Source: Chloroflexota bacterium | GTDB lineage: Bacteria > Chloroflexota > Anaerolineae > J036 > Brachytrichaceae | Assembly: GCA_023488685.1 (NCBI GenBank) | Contig: JAMDDR010000433.1 | Coordinates: 1 to 64,000, forward strand | Direction: 5' to 3' | Length of the DNA: 64,000 nucleotides | Shown here: positions 9,114 through 16,898 of the stretch, piece by piece | Layout: every line of letters starts with the position of its first letter | How positions within the stretch are numbered: position 1 is the first letter of the stretch | Program-made: the position numbers and the translations under genes | The notes under the pieces: model-generated | The model's input: the letters and a program-made list of their open reading frames with translations, nothing else | The model's database searches: none | Told to the model about the DNA's origin: nothing

Positions 9114-10085
9114 TCACACGTCGAGTAAAACCTTCAAGACGCCGGGGCGCTGCGCATGCTCGAAGGCGCGCAGCGCTTCCTCAAGCGGGTAGCGCGCGTG
9201 AATCAGTGATAAGACATCCACTCGCTTGCTTTCCAGCAACCGCAATGCCGGCGCAAATGGCCCGCAACGTGACCCCACGACGTTGATCTCGTCCACCACG
9301 ATCATCGTCAGGTTTGCTGTCGTCAAGCCTTTAAAAGTGCTCTTTAGCACCAGTGTGCCGCGCGGGCGCAACATACGGCGCGCCTGGTCAAAACCGCTCT
9401 CCGCCCCCGTGCACTCGACCACTACATCGTAGTTGCGTTGACCATTCCAATCTGAGGATAGCTGTGTTCGGATGCCGCGCTGGCGCAGGATGTCCAATTT
9501 GCTGATGTGCCGGCCCATCGCGACCAGGTCGCAGCCGGTCGTCGCCAACACCTGCGCGCACAGCAACCCGAGCTTGCCATCGCCCAGCACGCACGCGTGA
9601 TCCGTCGGCTTGATGTGCACCTGTTCCAGGATCTGGCATGCCGCCGCGAGGGGCTCGACGAATACGGCTTCGTCGTCGCTCACGCTGGCGGGTACGCGAT
9701 GCAGGTTGGCGATTGGCACACGCGTGTCATCGGCGAATACCCCATCACGGCAAGAGATGCCCAACGTGGTGCGATTGGGGTCCTGGGCACGCGCGAAGTA
9801 ATCGCGCGACGGCGAATCCGGGGCGACGCAGTTGATCTCAGCAACCACCCTGTCGCCCACTTGCAGCCCAGCTAGGTCTGCGGAGCCCTCCGGGACTTTT
9901 GCGAGGACGCCGGCGAATTCATGCCCCAACACGCCCCGAAACCCCATATAACCTTTGATCAGCTCCAGGTCGGTATTGCAGATGCCGGCGCGGGTGACGC
10001 GGACGATGGCCTCGCCCGGGACGGGGACCGGAGTAGGGTAGTCAGAGCTGAACGATAGCTGATCAGATAACACAAGTGCACGCAT
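9114..10085 (-). CDS. Medium-chain (zinc-type) alcohol dehydrogenase lacking the structural zinc loop
   Basis: About 323 residues with the MDR fold. The catalytic-zinc cysteine is in AGICNTDLEL and the GHEFAG histidine-glutamate follows; the Rossmann region is VLGDGKLGLLCAQVL. The four-cysteine structural-zinc loop expected after the EIN segment is absent: that stretch reads APDSPSRDYFARAQDPNR and has no cysteine. Related enzymes keep CGxCxxCxxGxxxHC there. The start at 10085 has GGAGGA 6 bases upstream; the longer ORF start at 10112 does not. It is next to the PhyH gene and read in the same direction, but 130 bases separate them. Confidence 0.85.
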   Translation of the reverse strand: MRALVLSDQLSFSSDYPTPVPVPGEAIVRVTRAGICNTDLELIKGYMGFRGVLGHEFAGVLAKVPEGSADLAGLQVGDRVVAEINCVAPDSPSRDYFARAQDPNRTTLGISCRDGVFADDTRVPIANLHRVPASVSDDEAVFVEPLAAACQILEQVHIKPTDHACVLGDGKLGLLCAQVLATTGCDLVAMGRHISKLDILRQRGIRTQLSSDWNGQRNYDVVVECTGAESGFDQARRMLRPRGTLVLKSTFKGLTTANLTMIVVDEINVVGSRCGPFAPALRLLESKRVDVLSLIHARYPLEEALRAFEHAQRPGVLKVLLDV

Positions 10086-10492
10086 GAGTTCCTCCGCTTC
10101 ACTCACGAGCATTCTACTAAGGCTCAGTTACCCACCTTGTCCTTGATGCGAGCCGATAGTGAAGTAGCGCATTCTCGGCGATTAGCTCAGCCCGGCTCCG
10201 TGCCAAATTGCTCAGCGTGCCGAGCGCAGGCGTGAGTCCTTCATTTCCTGCATGGATTGCTCTGAGAGTTATGATAGTCGATCTCTGCTATAGTGTTCTC
10301 ATCTACTCGAAGAGTGGGCGGCGGTCATGCCTCGGCAGTGCCAACGAAGTTGGCACCCTCAGCATGATCATCTTCCCTTTGCAATAACTCGTGATTCGCT
10401 CTGTGGAACAGGGTTCCTGTCGGTGTGGCCTTTACAACACGGCTACGGTGTTTTGGTAGCAGGATGCGCTTCACGTCGGGAGGTTATTGATA
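10086..10492. other. Intergenic region between divergent genes, with a short hairpin
   Basis: About 400 bases separate the dehydrogenase start from the histidine kinase start, so both promoters should lie here. I see a perfect 8-bp hairpin, GTGCCAAC-GAA-GTTGGCAC, at 10338-10356, not followed by a T-run, and a TATAGT near 10289-10294 without a convincing -35. I found no ORF. Confidence 0.5.
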
Positions 10493-11431
10493 ATGTCAAT
10501 TAAACTTTCCCATCGACTACACTTGCTTCAATGGGCGTTGCCGGTGCTCATTCTCATCATGGCAATGATTCACCAGCTTGGCCCAGCTCGCTACGTTCAC
10601 GAAATGTTCGGTGAATGGGCACACTATGGGCTCGAAATCCTCTTCTACGGCACAACCGGTCCCGTTGTGATGTGGCTCACACTCCGCACTGTTCGCACAT
10701 GGGTCGAACAAAAGGAGCAGGCCGAAGCTGAGGTATATCGTCTCAACGGTGAACTTCAGCAACGGATCGATGAACGGACCCACCTGCTAAAGCAGATCAT
10801 CAGAGTTCAGGAAGAAGAACGCAAGCGCATTGCTCGCGACCTCCATGACGACTTCGCTCAAACGCTTACGGCGCTAACCATTAACCTTGAGACCGCCCTC
10901 CAGAACTTGCCGGCGTCAATGTCGCCCCTCAGGGAATATATGGTCCGTGTCCAGGATCTGACAACAACCACGTTGGAGCAGACTTATCACTGGATTCAAG
11001 ACCTGCGCCCACGGGTCCTTGATGACCTGGGCTTGGTGCCGGCTATCCGTTGGTATGCCGAAACTCGTTTAGAGGCATATGGGGTGAAGGTACACCTGGA
11101 TATTGGAAATATCCGATGGCGTCTTCCGCCCGAACTCGAGACGACGCTTTTTCGCACCATCCAGGAGGCGCTCAATAACATCGCCAAACATGCTCAAGCT
11201 CATCAAGTCCTTGTTCGGCTGGTATTCACCGACGGGCACGTGATTGCTGAAATCGAGGATGATGGATTGGGCTTTGATCCGCAAGAGCTTCTTAAAGTGC
11301 ATGAGGGCATGCGCGGCATCGGGCTACTGGGCATGCGGGAGCGTGTATCGCTTGTAGGCGGACAACTGACCTTGGATTCCAAGCCAGACGGTGGGACACG
11401 CATCCAGATCGAGGTGCCATGGACAGCCTGA
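10493..11431 (+). CDS. Sensor histidine kinase, NarX/LiaS/DegS class (HisKA_3)
   Basis: A 312-residue sensor. Two membrane helices lie near residues 11-30 and 46-66, with a very short extracytoplasmic loop between them, then a coiled coil (68-110). The dimerisation/phosphoacceptor motif is RIARDLHDDFAQTL with His118, followed by a HATPase_c domain with the N-box EALNNIAKHAQAH and the G-boxes DDGLGFD and GIGLLGMRER. The tiny sensor loop suggests intramembrane or redox sensing. The ATG at 10493 has GGGAGG 9 bases upstream. It overlaps the response-regulator gene by 13 bases, so the pair is translationally coupled. The redox module downstream is its likeliest target. Confidence 0.92.
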   Translation: MSIKLSHRLHLLQWALPVLILIMAMIHQLGPARYVHEMFGEWAHYGLEILFYGTTGPVVMWLTLRTVRTWVEQKEQAEAEVYRLNGELQQRIDERTHLLKQIIRVQEEERKRIARDLHDDFAQTLTALTINLETALQNLPASMSPLREYMVRVQDLTTTTLEQTYHWIQDLRPRVLDDLGLVPAIRWYAETRLEAYGVKVHLDIGNIRWRLPPELETTLFRTIQEALNNIAKHAQAHQVLVRLVFTDGHVIAEIEDDGLGFDPQELLKVHEGMRGIGLLGMRERVSLVGGQLTLDSKPDGGTRIQIEVPWTA

Positions 11432-12084
11432 CGCCTATCCGAGTTTTGATCGCCGACGATCACACTATCGTGCGCCAGGGGCTGCACGCCCTGTTGCAGG
11501 CTCAACCAGACATCCAGGTTGTCGGTGAGGCCGGAGACGGTGCTGAGGCGGTGCGCCTGGCCCACGAGGCTCACCCTTCTATAGCCATTATGGATATTGC
11601 TATGCCTGTAATGGATGGGCTTGTAGCAACACGGGTAATCAAGCGTGATGTACCTGAGGTCCACGTACTCATCCTTACAATGCATGAGAATGACGAGTAC
11701 TTCTTCCGGGCGTTACAAGCAGGTGCTTCCGGCTACGTGCTGAAGCAAGCGGCCGCCACCGACTTGATCGCCGCCATACGTGCAGTGGCGCGAGGAGAGG
11801 TATTTCTCTATCCATCCATAGCCAAAAAGCTACTCTTAGATTACCTTCGGCGGGCTCAAACCGGGGAGTCTCTGAGTACGCCTGAACAGTTGACATTGCG
11901 TGAGCACGAGGTGCTTGCCCTCATCGCAGAGGGTTTGTCGAACCGCGAGATCGCTGAACGATTGGTGCTGAGCCGAAGCACGGTACAGACTCACTACAGC
12001 CATATTCTGCAGAAGCTTGGCCTTCAAAATCGGGTCGAGCTAATCCGATACGCGTTGCGCCATGGCCTGATCGACCAAGACTGA
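11419..12084 (+). CDS. Response regulator, NarL/FixJ family
   Basis: A 221-residue regulator with a receiver domain (acidic pair in IADDH, phosphoacceptor Asp59 in IMDIAMPVMD, conserved K in GYVLKQA) and a LuxR-type helix-turn-helix near residues 150-210 (LTLREHEVLALIAEGLSNREIAERL). It is the partner of the kinase whose gene overlaps its start. A strong intrinsic terminator at 12112-12143 closes this two-gene unit, so the redox genes downstream need their own promoter, which this regulator might control. Confidence 0.94.
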   Translation: MDSLTPIRVLIADDHTIVRQGLHALLQAQPDIQVVGEAGDGAEAVRLAHEAHPSIAIMDIAMPVMDGLVATRVIKRDVPEVHVLILTMHENDEYFFRALQAGASGYVLKQAAATDLIAAIRAVARGEVFLYPSIAKKLLLDYLRRAQTGESLSTPEQLTLREHEVLALIAEGLSNREIAERLVLSRSTVQTHYSHILQKLGLQNRVELIRYALRHGLIDQD

Positions 12085-12111
12085 CAGGCGCTGGCTAAAT
12101 CACGCCTGAGG

Positions 12112-12143
12112 AAAAAAGCACGACCCCAATATCGTGCTTTTTT
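12112..12143 (+). terminator. Rho-independent terminator after the two-component operon
   Basis: Arms AAAAAAGCACGA (12112-12123) and TCGTGCTTTTTT (12132-12143) are perfect complements around an 8-base loop. The A/T ends make it potentially bidirectional. Confidence 0.92.
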
Positions 12144-12289
12144 GGATCCAATATAGCGCCCTGCACGATAGACTCGTGCTCTGTCCCCACTAAACTTGCA
12201 CTAAGCCTTTGCCATCCCGTTCACTGATCGTTCGCAAGGAACGGGCAGATCCGTGATCAGGAAGGCCTCAACTGAAACGTGAGGAATCG

Positions 12290-12655
12290 ATGGGCGAGAG
12301 ACGGGTGCTATTAGTTGTAGGTCACCCCCTGCTGCGACAGGCAATCCGACAACTGCTGAACAATATCGGTCCAGAGTTGTTGGATGAGGCTACAGATATC
12401 GTTGACGGGGTGTACCTGGCCGTAAGCCAGCAACCAACCTTCATCATCCTGGATACGTCGATTGTTGAGGTGAGCGGATCGATGTTTGGAGAGCTGATTC
12501 ACAAGCTGGCACCGCAAAGCAGGATTGTCTTGCTCGTCGACGACGGCCACGAGTATCGTGAAACAGCGCAGGAACAAGGGGCCATTTGTGTTAGCAAACG
12601 CACAGTCGCACTGGAGTTGCCACAACTTGCTCATCGGTGGTTATGTGGGCTTTGA
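12290..12655 (+). CDS. Stand-alone degenerate receiver-domain protein
   Basis: A 121-residue single receiver fold (VLLVVGHPLLRQAIRQLL). The presumed phosphoacceptor Asp55 (FIILDTS) and the conserved lysine (VSKRT, K103) remain, but the Mg-binding acidic pair after strand 1 is replaced by VGH. Such atypical receivers are often phosphorylation-independent and act by protein contacts. It lies between the two-component system and the redox operon, 35 bases before the Fe-S protein gene, and may be the first gene of that operon. No DNA-binding domain is present. Confidence 0.75.
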   Translation: MGERRVLLVVGHPLLRQAIRQLLNNIGPELLDEATDIVDGVYLAVSQQPTFIILDTSIVEVSGSMFGELIHKLAPQSRIVLLVDDGHEYRETAQEQGAICVSKRTVALELPQLAHRWLCGL

Positions 12656-12690
12656 CTTGTTCAAGCGGACGCTAGAGGAGATTTACACAC

Positions 12691-13599
12691 ATGAACGATG
12701 ACCCACAGGATCTCAAACAGCGGGTAAATCGCCGACAATTACTAAAGCTTTTAGGCACTGTTGGTGTAACGCCTATCGCTGCGCGGCTTCTGCCCGATTT
12801 GCTCCCTCACCTCAGCGACGCCTCGCCCGCTCAGGATAAGACGGAATCACGCCGGATACGCCAATGGGTGCTGGTCTTCGATTTACGTAAGTGCGAAGGC
12901 TGTGTCACGATCGGCGAAGCGCCGCAGTGCATCGAAGCGTGCAATGCGGAGCACTTCGTGCCGAAGGGGCAGGAGTGGATCAAGGTCTTCGAGATGGAAA
13001 GCCCCGGAGGCCACTCGTTTTTCCTGCCGCGCCCATGCATGCAGTGCGAAAACCCGCCCTGCCTCAACGTCTGCCCCGTCGGGGCGACCTATATGAACGA
13101 AGAGGGCGTCGTCCTGGTCAACCACGAACGCTGCATCGGGTGCCGCATGTGTATGGCGGCCTGCCCTTATGCCGCCCGGGTCTTCAACTGGGAGCAGCCC
13201 GAAAATCCCCCCGGCGCCACGTTCGCAACCTACTCGCCGGAGTATCCTGTTCCTCACCGGCAGGGAACCGTCGAAAAGTGCATGCTGTGCGCCCACCGCA
13301 CCATGGATGGAAAGCTCCCGGCCTGCGTCGAGGGTTGCCCCATGTACGCCATTTACCTGGGTGATTTGACTGAGGATATCGCCACCAATGGCAAAGATGT
13401 GGTGAAGCTTTCCCTGTTCCTGGCGAGCAACTCGGCCTATCGGCTGAAAGAGGAACTCGGGACGCGGCCCCGCGTGTTCTACATCCCAGGCCACGGGCAG
13501 GAGAGCGGGCACGACATCGACGAGCATCGCCCAGTGATCCCAGCCCGCTCCTGGCAGGAGCAAGGGGTCAGCCTCGACGATCCCCAAGGAGGGCACTGA
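12691..13599 (+). CDS. Four-cluster ferredoxin-type Fe-S subunit (DmsB/NrfC/PsrB family) with Tat-like signal
   Basis: A 302-residue electron-transfer subunit. Sixteen cysteines fall into four sets: C68/71/80/84, C116/119/124/128, C148/151/154/158 and C197/200/212/216. This is the pattern that binds four [4Fe-4S] clusters in CISM complexes. The N-terminus has NRRQLLKLLG, a twin-arginine motif, followed by a weakly hydrophobic stretch, so export as a folded protein is likely. The stop overlaps the start of the NrfD-type gene (ATGA), as in psrBC and dmsBC operons. The expected molybdopterin catalytic subunit is not adjacent. It should carry electrons between the quinol subunit and an unidentified partner. 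Confidence 0.92.
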   Translation: MNDDPQDLKQRVNRRQLLKLLGTVGVTPIAARLLPDLLPHLSDASPAQDKTESRRIRQWVLVFDLRKCEGCVTIGEAPQCIEACNAEHFVPKGQEWIKVFEMESPGGHSFFLPRPCMQCENPPCLNVCPVGATYMNEEGVVLVNHERCIGCRMCMAACPYAARVFNWEQPENPPGATFATYSPEYPVPHRQGTVEKCMLCAHRTMDGKLPACVEGCPMYAIYLGDLTEDIATNGKDVVKLSLFLASNSAYRLKEELGTRPRVFYIPGHGQESGHDIDEHRPVIPARSWQEQGVSLDDPQGGH

Positions 13600-14990
13600 T
13601 GGATACCTTGACTGATATGCAGCAAGCCGAGCGAAAACTGGAGGTGGTTGTTCTCCGCCCTCTGACCCAAACATCGCGCAGATGGTATGTCTGGACAGCC
13701 TCTTTGCTCGTCATCGTTGGCATCGGCATCGTGGCCTACATCAACCAATTGGCGAACGGCCTGGCCGTCACCGGCATGCGAGACAGGGTGATCTGGGGAC
13801 TCTACATCACCAACTTCGTCTTTTTCATCGGCATCAGCCACGCCGGGACGCTGATCTCGGCGATCCTGCGGACCACCCATGCCGAATGGCGGCGGCCCGT
13901 GACCCGCATGGCTGAGCTGATCACCGTCGTGGCGCTGTCCATCGGCGGGCTCATGCCCGTCATCGACCTTGGCCGGCCAGACCGCATTCCCTTCCTGCTG
14001 CAATACGGCAAGATCAGCTCGCCCATCGTCTGGGATTTCATCTCCATCGCCACTTACCTTACGGCAAGCCTGATGTATCTCTATCTGCCTCTGATCCCGG
14101 ATTTTGCGTTGGCCTACGACAGGCTGCGAGGAGCGACGTCTTCGATTCGCCTGAAGCTGTATGGCCTGCTCTCACTGGGATGGCTGGACCTGCCCGAGCA
14201 GCGCCGGCGGCTCACCCGAGGCATCAACATCATGATGATTCTCATCATCCCCATCGCCATCTCGGTGCACACCGTCGTCTCCTGGATTTTCTCGATGACC
14301 ATGCGAGCCGGCTGGAATAGCACCATCTTTGGCCCGTACTTCGTTGTGGGCGCGATCTTCTCGGGCATCGCGGGCATCATCACCGTCATGTACGTTTTCC
14401 GGCGCATCTATCACCTGGAAGACTACATCACGGCGAAACACTTTCGTTACCTCAGCTACCTGCTGCTTGCCTTCGACTTGATTTACCTCTACTTCACCTT
14501 CGCCGAATATCTGACTACTGGCTACAAGATGGAAGAGGGTGAGAACTTCCTGCTGCGGGAATTGCTGGTCGGCCAGTATTCGCTGTTCTTCTGGGTTTTC
14601 GTCGTCGGCGGACTGCTCATCCCCGCGACCATCATCATCCTGCCCTGGACCCGAAAGATCCCGTTGCTGGTGCTGGGCTCGATTTTGGTGAACATTGGCA
14701 TGTGGCTGAAGCGATTCGTCATCGTGGTCCCTTCGCTGGCCCTGCCCCTGCTGCCCACGGAGTGGGGCGTCTACATACCCACCTGGGTTGAGATAGCGAT
14801 CAGCGCAGCCGCGTTCGCGGGCTTCGCGCTGATCTTCACGCTGGCCACCAAGCTGATCCCCATCATTTCCGTCTGGGAGATGAAAGAAGGTTGGGAGAGG
14901 GGACTCACGGCGCGGGCTCCCGAGCCTGCCAGGTCCGCGCCCACACTCGCCCCACTGGCGGCTGACACAGGAGGCGCAGATGAGCCCTAG
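13599..14990 (+). CDS. NrfD/PsrC-family quinol-interacting membrane subunit, ActC-like
   Basis: A 463-residue protein with about ten transmembrane helices. The N-terminal half carries GMRDRVIWGLYITNFVFFI, GISHAGTLISAILR and WDFISIATYL. These match the ActC/ActF/QrcD-type NrfD proteins of alternative complex III and related complexes more closely than the shorter NrfD or DmsC proteins. Such subunits bind quinol and may translocate protons. Translation is coupled to the Fe-S gene by an ATGA overlap, and the 3' end overlaps the cupredoxin gene by 11 bases, so the three products are probably made in fixed ratio. Confidence 0.9.
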   Translation: MDTLTDMQQAERKLEVVVLRPLTQTSRRWYVWTASLLVIVGIGIVAYINQLANGLAVTGMRDRVIWGLYITNFVFFIGISHAGTLISAILRTTHAEWRRPVTRMAELITVVALSIGGLMPVIDLGRPDRIPFLLQYGKISSPIVWDFISIATYLTASLMYLYLPLIPDFALAYDRLRGATSSIRLKLYGLLSLGWLDLPEQRRRLTRGINIMMILIIPIAISVHTVVSWIFSMTMRAGWNSTIFGPYFVVGAIFSGIAGIITVMYVFRRIYHLEDYITAKHFRYLSYLLLAFDLIYLYFTFAEYLTTGYKMEEGENFLLRELLVGQYSLFFWVFVVGGLLIPATIIILPWTRKIPLLVLGSILVNIGMWLKRFVIVVPSLALPLLPTEWGVYIPTWVEIAISAAAFAGFALIFTLATKLIPIISVWEMKEGWERGLTARAPEPARSAPTLAPLAADTGGADEP

Positions 14991-15921
14991 ATTGAGTGAG
15001 CCCCGGAAACAGGTGCGGCGCGTGCTGGCGCTGGCCATGTTGCTGTTGGCGATGCTGCCGGCGATGCTGCTGGCAATGTTGCCACTCCACCCGGCACATG
15101 CCCAGGGGCAGGAACCCGTGAAAATTCGCATTCCGATCACCGATGCCGGCTTCGATGGCCAGTCGGGCGAATACACGATCGAGGTGCAGGAGGGCGCCCT
15201 GGTTGAGATCACGTTTGTCTGGTCACACCAAGCCTACCCGCTGGAAGAGCACATCATGGTCTTCGAAGGATACAAGGTGGAGTCGGACAAGATCGACGCC
15301 GGGCATCGCGAGGCCACCGTCAAGTTCATCGCCGACAAGCCGGGCACGTTCGGGTTCAAGTGCGACCTCGAATGCGACCTGCATGACCATCTTCAGAAGG
15401 GCCGCCTGAAGGTCATCCCGCGCGGCGGGGGCGGCGGGGGCGCGTCATTTTCCGCCACCACGCTCAGCCTCACTCCCTCCACCTGGGCCACTGGCGGCGA
15501 TCCTGTCAACATCACAGCAGTTCTGAAGGATGCCAATGGCGCCCCCGTCCCCAAGGCTGAGATACTGTTCACTATTGCAGCCGAGTTCGTCGGAACGAAA
15601 GGCGACATGGAAATCGGGCGTGCCCGCACCGATGCCAACGGCGTCGCCTTCTTCGAGTTCCAGCCCACGCTCGGTATCAAGCAGCACAAGATCACCGCCC
15701 ACTTCAGCCGTATGGGCATCTACGAGCAAAGCGAGAGCAGCGTTCAGATCGAGGAAGTCGGGATGCCGCCGGTTGCGTATGAAGTGGCCCCCATCGGTCT
15801 AGAAAGCATCGCTCATTGGGCGCCCGCAGTGCTGTTGGTCGTGGTCCTGGGCGTCTGGCTGACGCTTGGCTACGTGCTCTATCAGGCGATCGCCATAGCC
15901 CGCCTGGGATGCAGAAAATGA
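14980..15921 (+). CDS. Exported, C-terminally anchored cupredoxin-like protein with an Ig-like domain
   Basis: A 313-residue protein with a basic start, a leucine/methionine-rich signal helix (about 15-41, cleavage after AHA), a cupredoxin-like domain (about 45-147), a seven-glycine linker, an Ig/Big-1-like beta domain (about 155-255) and a C-terminal membrane helix (about 275-300). Candidate copper ligands are H91 (EEHIMVF) and C128, C132, H135, H137 in CDLECDLHDHL after the typical KPGTFGF strand. C-x3-C resembles the CuA sites of COX2 and N2O reductase, but the following histidine is one residue closer than in those families. Mono- or dinuclear copper cannot be decided from sequence. Confidence 0.8.
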   Translation: MSPRLSEPRKQVRRVLALAMLLLAMLPAMLLAMLPLHPAHAQGQEPVKIRIPITDAGFDGQSGEYTIEVQEGALVEITFVWSHQAYPLEEHIMVFEGYKVESDKIDAGHREATVKFIADKPGTFGFKCDLECDLHDHLQKGRLKVIPRGGGGGGASFSATTLSLTPSTWATGGDPVNITAVLKDANGAPVPKAEILFTIAAEFVGTKGDMEIGRARTDANGVAFFEFQPTLGIKQHKITAHFSRMGIYEQSESSVQIEEVGMPPVAYEVAPIGLESIAHWAPAVLLVVVLGVWLTLGYVLYQAIAIARLGCRK

Positions 15922-15991
15922 TGCCCGCTATGCGTGAGAACGGGCTATCAGCCCGTGTCAGTTAACCATGTAAGCTAAGGAGGAAAGAGTC

Positions 15992-16780
15992 ATGTGGCAC
16001 CAATTCAGGAATGGGAAGCGAACGGTATTCAGCCTGCTGGGTGTTGCTGTGCTGCTGGCCGGTGGTTGCTCCGCCGGGGTTTCACAGGCCGAATACGACA
16101 AGGCCAAGCAGGATCTGGCCGACCAGGAGCAGAAGGCGGCGGCTTATCAGAAGGAATTGTCGGACAAAGTGCAAGAGGTTGAGAATCTCAAACAGCAGCA
16201 GGCCGATCTGCAAAAGCAAGGTGGTGGGCCGGCCGGCGTCACGGTTCTGATGGGGGCCAAGGTCGTTACACCTGCGCCGCCGGCTCCGACTCCCACCGCG
16301 CCGCCAGCCGACTACACGCCGCCTCCCAGGCCGGTGCCACCCGCCTCCTACGACGAGCCAGTCGCGTTCTCCCTTTACGTGGAGACGTTGCAGACTACGC
16401 GTCCCAGCAGCTACAACGTGGCATCAACGGTCAGTTGCGTGCCCGGCAGTGTCTTTAAGCGAGGCCAGAGAATCGTCTGGCGCTTCGAGGTCATCGACAT
16501 TTCGACCGGGAAGCGCCTCACCGACAAGGATGAGCCCACGATCAAGTTGCAGTTCCCCAATGGTGACGAAGCCACCGCCCGCTTCAGCCAACGGGCAGGC
16601 GGGCGCGTGCCGGACGCGCCGTGGATGTGGAACGCTACCTGGGACATCCCGACGGATTTCCCTCTGGGCGGGCTTGACTACGGCATCGTCATCACCGCGA
16701 AGGACGGGCGCACGATGACCTGGAAGCAACCGGCCCTCGTCAGCCAGACGTCCGACAGCCGTGTTCAGGTGGTCGAATAA
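15992..16780 (+). CDS. Lipoprotein with coiled coil and Pro-rich linker
   Basis: A 262-residue protein with a signal peptide and lipobox LAGGC. After the lipid anchor comes a coiled coil (about 32-72), then a proline/alanine/threonine linker (about 90-118) and a C-terminal beta-rich domain of about 140 residues that I cannot name. AGGAGGAAAGAG precedes the ATG. It follows the cupredoxin gene by 70 bases on the same strand. The layout (anchor, stalk, head) suggests a surface scaffold or a ligand-holding subunit for the redox complex; this is inference from position. Confidence 0.75.
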   Translation: MWHQFRNGKRTVFSLLGVAVLLAGGCSAGVSQAEYDKAKQDLADQEQKAAAYQKELSDKVQEVENLKQQQADLQKQGGGPAGVTVLMGAKVVTPAPPAPTPTAPPADYTPPPRPVPPASYDEPVAFSLYVETLQTTRPSSYNVASTVSCVPGSVFKRGQRIVWRFEVIDISTGKRLTDKDEPTIKLQFPNGDEATARFSQRAGGRVPDAPWMWNATWDIPTDFPLGGLDYGIVITAKDGRTMTWKQPALVSQTSDSRVQVVE

Positions 16781-16898
16781 TACAGGCGCACGTTTACGAT
16801 CCGTTGCAGACTGCGCCTATCTGGCCAGGCTTCGGCCTGTGGATGGATAAGGCCTGCAGGGCTCATGGATCGCAGAAATACATTTACAGGAGCGCAGT

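Noticed and set aside
14172-15212. Minus-strand ORF (346 codons) opposite NrfD and cupredoxin genes
   Set aside because: Charged, low-complexity (E/D/Q/R) product, typical of the reverse of transmembrane codons.
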